NCBI GenBank assembly: GCA_041676705.1
Contig: JBAYRL010000011.1
Location: 1 to 47,095 of the forward strand
Direction of reading: 5' to 3'
Source of the DNA: Acidimicrobiia bacterium
Lineage (GTDB): Bacteria > Actinomycetota > Acidimicrobiia > Acidimicrobiales > SKKL01
DNA: 47,095 bases
Of the stretch, positions 41,598 to 47,095 are shown piece after piece. The notes beneath the pieces are model-generated. The model was not told the origin of the DNA, did not search any database, and saw only the letters and a program-made list of their open reading frames with translations. Each line of letters begins with the position of its first letter. Position 1 is the stretch's first letter. The position numbers and the translations under genes are program-made.

Positions 41598-42476
41598 TTA
41601 TGCACTGCTACTCGTGGTTAGTTTCAGTGTTGTTACAACATGTTCAGCATATTTGGTTTTCACCTCGTTAGATAACCGGCGTGCGGTTTCACGTCCCAAA
41701 TTCAAGATTTGGCCGACGGTAACTTGGCTTTGCGGTTCGCTACCAGCGAACCCTGTTTCAGCTAAGAAACAAAACAGTGCTGCGGGGCGGCAACTGTCCG
41801 CTATTTCTGCGAGCATATCCCAAGAAAAAGCGTAGTTGTCTTCCCCGTCAGAAGTTTCAGAAACTGCTTCCAGAATGCTTCCAATCGTAAAGTTGGGGTC
41901 GCTACTGGACGAAGTTTCTAAAGTCACCGGTTTAGCTATTAGCAGCCGTTTAACTTGGGGAAGAGTAACTTCACCGTCACAAAAATCGACGATCTCTTCC
42001 GGGGTAGGTTCAGGAATGTTCCCGGTAGGGTTCGCTAGTTGATACTGGTGTTTCAACTGTTGCACCGCACGAGACACTTTAGGCGCTGCTGTGTAGTCAG
42101 GTAACGACAGCTCAGGACGTTCAGCTCTACGAGCAGAACGATGCACAGCGCCTCTAACCTCACCTCGTGCCCAAGTTGATAGGGTGCCACGTGCAGGGTC
42201 CCAAGTTAGAAACCGGTTCCACAACGCTAAAGCAGCGTCTTGTGCATAGTCAGCTTCGTTTTGGGGAAACATTTGGGAATAGCGACGCGCCTCAGAAAGG
42301 GTAAAAGCCTGATTCGCTACGAGAAAGTCGTTCTCTAGCCGTTTCAGTTTACTTTGTGTCCTATTAATGAGGCGTTGGTCTTGGTTTGTTACAGCTGTTT
42401 CTAAAACCTGTAACAACTGGAGATGTTTAGCTTTAAACATCTCGTTCCGGTCTCTGTAATCTTTTGTTCTGTCCAT
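41598..42476 (-). CDS. sigma-70 family RNA polymerase sigma factor
   Basis: A 292-residue sigma factor. The N-terminal part (DYRDRNEMFKAKHLQLLQVLE) is shared in pattern with the other sigma gene in the window. Region 2 is NRFLTWDPARGTLSTWARGEVRGAVHRSARR (positions near 90-130), like the FDxxxGxxFxTW region that binds the -10. A middle domain includes EIVDFCDGEVTLPQVKRLL, and region 4 is a helix-turn-helix near the end (VGQILNLGRETARRLSNEVKTKYAEHV). A C-rich segment (CRPAALFCFLAETGF) is unusual. It is divergent from the M50 protease gene. The ATG at 42476 has an aagag site; the frame runs to 42497. Confidence 0.8.
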   Translation of the reverse strand: MDRTKDYRDRNEMFKAKHLQLLQVLETAVTNQDQRLINRTQSKLKRLENDFLVANQAFTLSEARRYSQMFPQNEADYAQDAALALWNRFLTWDPARGTLSTWARGEVRGAVHRSARRAERPELSLPDYTAAPKVSRAVQQLKHQYQLANPTGNIPEPTPEEIVDFCDGEVTLPQVKRLLIAKPVTLETSSSSDPNFTIGSILEAVSETSDGEDNYAFSWDMLAEIADSCRPAALFCFLAETGFAGSEPQSQVTVGQILNLGRETARRLSNEVKTKYAEHVVTTLKLTTSSSA

Positions 42477-42750
42477 GGCAGGCACTCTTAGAGCCACCTA
42501 CATATCCCCAACAGAACCTGTTTGTAACCCAAACCGCTAACTCCCAACGTTCTCACAGCCACATCCACAACGGCTCAGAAACCCCTAATAGTGCTGTGAA
42601 ACACCAGATACGCTATCTAGCGAGCCTCGTGTCTTTAACAAAGGTTGGTGGCTGCTAACACAAAGAGGTGTGTCACATGGTGGTGTAACAACCCGCCTAT
42701 GACCCGAGGTGTTTAAACCGGCTCACATGATGTTGCAAGGTGGGGTCATC

Positions 42751-43956
42751 GTGGCGGTTCTTAAAACGTTTTGGACGGTACAACAAATGCCGCACACCAC
42801 AAACCGGGCTAAAAACAAAAACAGCACATCTAAACCAACAGTCCCCGACACCAACAATACATCAAAGGTTGAAACACTGGGGAACAAATATTCGTGGCAC
42901 ACCCCATCAGCGGTGCTCCTAGGAGTGTTGGTAGCAGCAGGGACATGGTTCGGGGGGCTGGTACCGTTCCTAGGTGTGTTTGTTGTTGGGCTAGTCGGTC
43001 TAATCGTTATACACGAACTAGCTCACCTGTGGGTGGGTCGGGCTGCGGGGATGAAACCAACCGAGTTCCAAGTAGGGTTCGGTAAACAAGTTTTTGCGGT
43101 GACACGACCCAACGGATTTACCTGGTCACTTCGAGCGATCCCTGCTGGGGGTGCCGTAAAGTTTCGGGGGATGACACCACGAGAAAACGTTCCTGCGGAT
43201 GAGGAAGCGGGAACCTATCGTGCAGCGTCACATTTTGGGCGTATCGCGACCGTGTTCGCAGGTCCAGCATCGAACCTTTTAATGGCGATTCTTCTTTTTA
43301 GTGTTGGTTTCGGTGTGGTTGGGGTACCGACCCAACATTATTTAGTAACCGAAATAGCATCTGGCACACAGGCAGCTGTTGAACTTGAAGTAGGGGACCG
43401 TCTCACAAACAACCAGGTTGAGCAGATCAACACCTATGGCCAGGAGTGGGGTGTTACTGGAACCCAAACAATCCATTCCTCGACACGAGTTGGTCTTGTT
43501 GAAAGTGCCAAACTATCAGTCGAAGTTATTTCTGAGGTTTCTACAGCAACCCTCTCGGCTTTTAAAACAGTGGTTAGCGCCCCACACAAGTTAGCTTTGA
43601 ACGCTACTAACCCAACAGAACTCGACCCGGACACCCCACGGTTCTTGTCACCAGTTGGGCTTGTAACAGTAGCGAGCCACGCCGCAGATTCAGGGCTGTT
43701 CGAAATTGTGATGCTGATTGGTCTGATTTCTGTTGCTTTAGGGGTTGTAAACCTGTTACCCCTACCTCCATTTGATGGGGGTCATATTGTGGTGGCTGCT
43801 AGTGAATGGGTAGCACAACGTATCACTCGCCGCCCCGTAGTTTTTGATGCTAACAAACTCGCCCCGGTAGCAGTTATCACGCTCGCTCTTTTCGGGTTGT
43901 TGAGCCTTTCAGCGTTATGGCTAGATGTTGTAGCACCCCTACCAAACCCGTTCTAA
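42751..43956 (+). CDS. M50 site-2 protease (RseP/Rip1-like)
   Basis: This intramembrane metalloprotease cleaves membrane regulators such as anti-sigma factors. The zinc motif HELAH lies in VGLIVIHELAHLWVGRAAGM, in the first membrane helix. The second half has FAGPASNLLMAILLF and the NLLPLPPFDGGH motif, which supplies the third ligand. At least four membrane helices are visible. The middle region (TEIASGTQAAVELEVGDRLTNNQVEQ) looks like a shortened PDZ domain. The GTG at 42751 is chosen for its aaggtgggg site; the frame opens at 42709. Being flanked by sigma genes, it could process a regulator of one of them, which is an inference. Confidence 0.88.
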   Translation: MAVLKTFWTVQQMPHTTNRAKNKNSTSKPTVPDTNNTSKVETLGNKYSWHTPSAVLLGVLVAAGTWFGGLVPFLGVFVVGLVGLIVIHELAHLWVGRAAGMKPTEFQVGFGKQVFAVTRPNGFTWSLRAIPAGGAVKFRGMTPRENVPADEEAGTYRAASHFGRIATVFAGPASNLLMAILLFSVGFGVVGVPTQHYLVTEIASGTQAAVELEVGDRLTNNQVEQINTYGQEWGVTGTQTIHSSTRVGLVESAKLSVEVISEVSTATLSAFKTVVSAPHKLALNATNPTELDPDTPRFLSPVGLVTVASHAADSGLFEIVMLIGLISVALGVVNLLPLPPFDGGHIVVAASEWVAQRITRRPVVFDANKLAPVAVITLALFGLLSLSALWLDVVAPLPNPF

Positions 43957-44083
43957 ACAACAAACACAACACCTAAACACACATACACACCTGTTTGGTG
44001 GGTTGTGTTCCACGGTACCCAAGGAAACCTCGTAGCAAGGTGCCTTGTGTGGTGTTAAAGGGTATCTAAACCATGGGGAGGGG

Positions 44084-45007
44084 TTAGTCACGTCCGTGAC
44101 GGTAAATACGACGCAACACTACTGGGTGGCGTAGCTTAGCTTTGGCTTTGTTTTCAGATTGACGGATCGCTTCACGGGACATGTTCAACGCCCGACCAAT
44201 TTGTTCCAGTTTTTCAGGTGGTTCCCCGTCTAACCCGTAACGGCGAGCTAAAACAAACCATTCTCGGGCGGTTAAAACCGGCAGACCATAATCTTCAATA
44301 GCAGTCAAAGTCATGGTTGTCAGGACCAAATCTTCTGTGGAGTCATCCATGTTGGAAACCAGATCGCCAAGCTCTGTGTCCTGATCGGTTCCAACCGGAG
44401 AATGCCAGCTTGTAAGTTTCGGGGCTTCTAAAATTCGGCGGACTTGGCGGATACGTACTCCCGACTCGGCTGCGATCTCGTCAAAAGTTGGGTTGTACCC
44501 GTGAATACCTGATGCTTCGGCCGCTAAACGTAACGCTTCTTGTGCGACCAGCACCGCTTTACGGTTCTCGAAATCGGATTGGGAAATAGTTTGAAAATCA
44601 GCGTCATGCACTGCCCGCAAAACTTCTCTCAAGATCGGCATGTACGCCCAAGACCCGAAACGTGATCTTGTCAAATCAAAATCGGTGATTGCTTTCATTA
44701 ACCCAATAACACCCGAAGCATGAAAATCCGCGGCGTCTTGTTCGCTAGCGTTCGCAGTAAACCGGCTAGCCACATGGGTAACAAGTGGCATGTTAAGTTC
44801 CATGATTTGCCCAGTTACCCGGTCTAGTTTCAAACGATACCGGTTGAGCAGCTTTGTTTGAGCAGCGGAAAGCTCCTCACAGGATTCTAGCTGACGAATC
44901 TGCGCTGTTATAGCGTCACGTTGACGAAACAACTGGATATTTTCGTCGCGATAGTCGATCTCGTTAGCAGAAACCGGGGTTTGAGGGGCAAGCTGTTTGG
45001 TGGCCAT
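44084..45007 (-). CDS. sigma-70 family factor, primary-like architecture
   Basis: A 307-residue sigma factor. Region 1.2/2.1 is IMELNMPLVTHVASRF, followed by the -10-binding segment ASGVIGLMKAITDFDLTRSRFGSWAYMPILREVLRAVH (about 85-145). A region 3-like part (NPTFDEIAAESGVRIRQVRRIL) and region 4 (EQIGRALNMSREAIRQSENKAKAKLRH) follow. The pattern resembles group 2 sigma factors, without the long primary-sigma region 1.1. The ATG has aggag 8 bases upstream. It has an IDYRDENI motif at residue 17 shared with the sister sigma factor. It is convergent with the M50 gene. Confidence 0.88.
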   Translation of the reverse strand: MATKQLAPQTPVSANEIDYRDENIQLFRQRDAITAQIRQLESCEELSAAQTKLLNRYRLKLDRVTGQIMELNMPLVTHVASRFTANASEQDAADFHASGVIGLMKAITDFDLTRSRFGSWAYMPILREVLRAVHDADFQTISQSDFENRKAVLVAQEALRLAAEASGIHGYNPTFDEIAAESGVRIRQVRRILEAPKLTSWHSPVGTDQDTELGDLVSNMDDSTEDLVLTTMTLTAIEDYGLPVLTAREWFVLARRYGLDGEPPEKLEQIGRALNMSREAIRQSENKAKAKLRHPVVLRRIYRHGRD

Positions 45008-45801
45008 GGAAACTCCTGGAAAGAAACCGAAAAAGGTAGGTCATGGCACACTGTCACGAAACACCATTGGTCCGCATTGGCCAAACGAGTGCATTGTGAT
45101 AGTTGTCCGCCTCACACAAAAACTAGACGAACGTCCAAACCTATTCTCGGTTCTCCACCAACAACTGGCTTGCAAACAACGAGGGTTGCTACACGGTAGC
45201 AACAGGCAACAAAACTAGGTTGTTGCGATACACAACGTGTCACAAATTGGTGTAACACCACACACTTAACAACAAAACAGTTAACACGTTGCTAAGCAGA
45301 ACCTGCCAGTATCGCCCCAAAACCGCTAACTAGCGACCGTGTAGTAGCAGTTGTGATTTGGAACTGTTACAACCCACTAATACTGTGTTTTCACAGGATG
45401 TGTTGTTAGCAGTAGCAGTAGCTATTAGGTAGAAGCTACGGGTTACACACGACCAACGCTTGGTGTAGATAACATTTCACTAACTAGAGCTGTCAGAGTA
45501 TCACACAAGATGTGAACCACCCCGAATCTGCACAGACCACATTCGACGTGCGTAACATCAGCACACATCCCTCCCTTTGGGGGTCTGCCCCGTTTGAAAA
45601 TCTTGCAAACCGTTTCCCCAACCACCCACACCTATACCTAGAAACACAACAACGCTGCGGGGTGTCAGGCACAACTGGTGTTGGTAACCGTCACTAGAAG
45701 GTTTCTCAGCAAAAACAAACATTGGCGGGCACACAACATAACACGGTGACCACAAATCGGGCTCCTAGTTATTTGTGAGGGTGATAGGACAATAAACCCG
45801 C
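45008..45801. other. long gene-free region between the sigma gene and the second prepilin-RCC1 gene
   Basis: Nearly 800 bases with no supported coding frame; small frames near 45500 lack ribosome sites. It contains a perfect 8-bp hairpin (gttgctac / gtagcaac, 45185-45203), a ctgtg/cacag hairpin at 45383-45396 and a 6-bp inverted repeat (gtagct / agctac) near 45420-45440. It must hold the sigma gene promoter on one side and the RCC1 gene promoter on the other. Confidence 0.5.
45751..45801 (+). promoter_or_regulatory. upstream element of the second prepilin-RCC1 gene
   Basis: It shares cctagttatttg and gacaataaaccc with the region before the gene at 16028. It also has a 7-bp inverted repeat (cacaaat / atttgtg, 45751-45777) that is absent from the other copy. 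Confidence 0.45.
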
Positions 45802-47095
45802 ATGTCACCATCCACACCAAAACCCGCTAACCCTTCCTTTGTTCGTAGGGGTTTAACTCTTGTAGAAATCATTTTGGGTTTAGTGGTGGGTGCGCTTCTG
45901 GTGTTCGCAGCGTTCGTGTCATTCCAAAACGTGTTTAACAAAACCCGAGAACAAGCAGAACTCGCAGCACTCAAATCTCTAGCACGTGAAGCCCAAGCTT
46001 TGCTAGCTATATCGGGGGCGGATCGTTGGGACACCCAGGCTGGTCTCGATGCTGTGATGGGAGCGTTAGAAGATTGGCCACCCTCCCAAGCTATGAGCGT
46101 TGGGGTTGTTGCTGATGACAGTGATCTAGTGGTCACGGAGGCTGATGTTTGGCCTGAGATGGCTGAGCTCACCTTTTCCCGCTCTCCTAACACCTTGTTA
46201 ATGGTTGTGGCGTTAGATGACGGGGCATGCGTGGTGACAGCCCCGCCTCACAGTGGCACAATACAAGGTGGATGTGTCTCGAACCTTACTGATATTGGTG
46301 AAACTTCTCCGGCTGAGGCTGTGACCAACAAGCAAATACCCGGTATCAACAACACCACCGTCCAACCAGAACAACCAACCTCGACAACAACCACAACCGA
46401 ACCAGAACCTGAACCGGACCCAGGGTTTTGGGCACAAACTGCCGCAGGTGCCGCTCACTCGTGTGGGATTACCACGGCTGGTGACGCCTACTGTTGGGGA
46501 TCTGGTACTAGTGGTCAGTTGGGGAACGGGAACTACACCGACCAGACGGCACCGGCCAAAGTGGTAGGTAATCACAGTTTTAAAGAAATTGCTGCAGGTT
46601 ACAACTCCCACTCGTGTGGGGTAACCACCGACGGTGACGCTTACTGCTGGGGCCTAGGTGGTAACGGGGAGTTAGGGAACGGGAACTCCTCTGTTCAAAA
46701 CACACCTGTGAAAGTGTCTGGTGGTCACAGTTTTGTGTCTATCGCTGCTGCGGCGAACCACTCGTGTGCGGTAACCACCGACGGTGACGCATATTGCTGG
46801 GGCTGGAACAACCATGGTCAGCTAGGGAACGGGAACACCACCAATCAGCTTGCACCAGTCAAAGTGGTAGGTAATCACAGCTTTGTGTCTATCGCAGGTG
46901 GTTACCAACATTCATGTGGGATAACCACATCCGGTGACGCGTACTGCTGGGGCTACAATGGGCAAGGTCAGCTAGGGAACGGGAACACCACCAATCAGTA
47001 CACACCTGTGAAAGTGTCTGGTGGTCACAGTTTTGTGTCTATCGCTGCTGGCAACCACACTTGCGGAGTGACCACAGGGGGCGACGCATACTGCT
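45802..47095 (+). CDS. second prepilin-RCC1 protein (3' end outside window)
   Basis: The frame is open to the last base, so this gene is cut by the window edge. It is a close paralogue of the gene at 16028. The leader MSPSTPKPANPSFVRRG is followed by LTLVE (Gly17, Glu +5) and the helix ILGLVVGALLVFAAFVSF. The pilin domain keeps the GACVV/GGCVS cysteine pair, then an acidic linker (TTTEPEPEPDPGFW). Four RCC1 repeats are complete here (YCWG at SGTSGQLG, LGGNGELG, WNNHGQLG, YNGQGQLG) and a fifth begins. The N-terminal domain differs from the first copy at many scattered positions, so the duplication is not brand new. Confidence 0.85.
   Translation, partial: MSPSTPKPANPSFVRRGLTLVEIILGLVVGALLVFAAFVSFQNVFNKTREQAELAALKSLAREAQALLAISGADRWDTQAGLDAVMGALEDWPPSQAMSVGVVADDSDLVVTEADVWPEMAELTFSRSPNTLLMVVALDDGACVVTAPPHSGTIQGGCVSNLTDIGETSPAEAVTNKQIPGINNTTVQPEQPTSTTTTTEPEPEPDPGFWAQTAAGAAHSCGITTAGDAYCWGSGTSGQLGNGNYTDQTAPAKVVGNHSFKEIAAGYNSHSCGVTTDGDAYCWGLGGNGELGNGNSSVQNTPVKVSGGHSFVSIAAAANHSCAVTTDGDAYCWGWNNHGQLGNGNTTNQLAPVKVVGNHSFVSIAGGYQHSCGITTSGDAYCWGYNGQGQLGNGNTTNQYTPVKVSGGHSFVSIAAGNHTCGVTTGGDAYC

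Noticed and set aside
45443..45755. Small frames in the gap before the second RCC1 gene
   Set aside because: No ribosome sites, no homology and low-quality composition; overlapping frames occur on both strands.
1..47095. Phage or plasmid origin of the whole window
   Set aside because: No phage structural gene, integrase, transposase or plasmid replication/partition gene was recognised; ParE, PriA, DnaB, M50 and sigma genes fit a chromosome, although a secondary replicon is not excluded.
1..47095. CRISPR array or tRNA genes
   Set aside because: The only regular arrays are the coding GTGDE and RCC1 repeats, and no cloverleaf with a GTTC-type T-loop was noticed in intergenic DNA.

Overview
The window looks like a stretch of bacterial chromosome from an actinobacterium, perhaps Acidimicrobiia-like, with intermediate GC judged by eye. 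The clues are a PriA with an eroded helicase core, a ParE that reads GSTDSKGL-HCVWE as in Streptomyces-type ParE, a stand-alone 5'-3' exonuclease, a class II (B12-dependent) ribonucleotide reductase, DUF4214 and RCC1-repeat surface proteins, and an AIM24-family protein. The lineage is inferred from protein motifs only; no search was run.

Layout. 1-2.2 kb: 3' end of dnaN, then priA. 2.5-3.4 kb: a secreted Pro/Thr/Ala-rich protein. 3.4-7.4 kb: a run of tightly packed hairpins, then nrdJ. 8.0-14.4 kb: a complete type I restriction-modification operon (hsdM-hsdS-hsdR) with 4-base overlaps. 14.8-15.8 kb: recA. 16.0-17.7 kb: a prepilin fused to a seven-blade RCC1 propeller. 17.9-21.7 kb: 5'-3' exonuclease (-), a small unknown protein (-), parE (+). 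21.7-23.1 kb: a small membrane protein and a secreted protein with 34 GTGDE repeats and a DUF4214 domain. 23.2-26.6 kb: a D12-class adenine methylase (-) and a SNF2-like ATPase (+). 26.7-31.6 kb: membrane proteins, a pseudopilin (-) and a large prepilin-like adhesin. 31.8-34.6 kb: AIM24 protein, a membrane protein and two unknown genes, all minus. 34.6-38.6 kb: an N-terminally short RCC1 protein, holB, a 5'-nucleotidase (-), a DciA-like small protein and an unknown basic protein. 38.7-45.0 kb: dnaB, a prepilin peptidase and two related sigma-70 factors (minus), with an M50 site-2 protease (+) between the sigma genes. 45.8 kb to the end: a second prepilin-RCC1 gene, cut by the window edge.

Two themes run through the window. 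The first is DNA replication and repair (dnaN, priA, nrdJ, recA, 5'-3' exonuclease, parE, SNF2 ATPase, holB, a possible DciA, dnaB), mostly as single genes separated by strong hairpin terminators. The second is a dispersed type IV pilin-like surface system: at least four genes with a class III prepilin leader, three of them ending in large display domains, plus a prepilin peptidase whose stop codon overlaps the start of dnaB.

The best candidates for something undescribed are the structured RNA-like region upstream of nrdJ, the pilin-RCC1 and pilin-lectin/TSP1-like proteins, and the prepilin peptidase-dnaB coupling. No tRNA, rRNA, CRISPR array, transposase or integrase was recognised.
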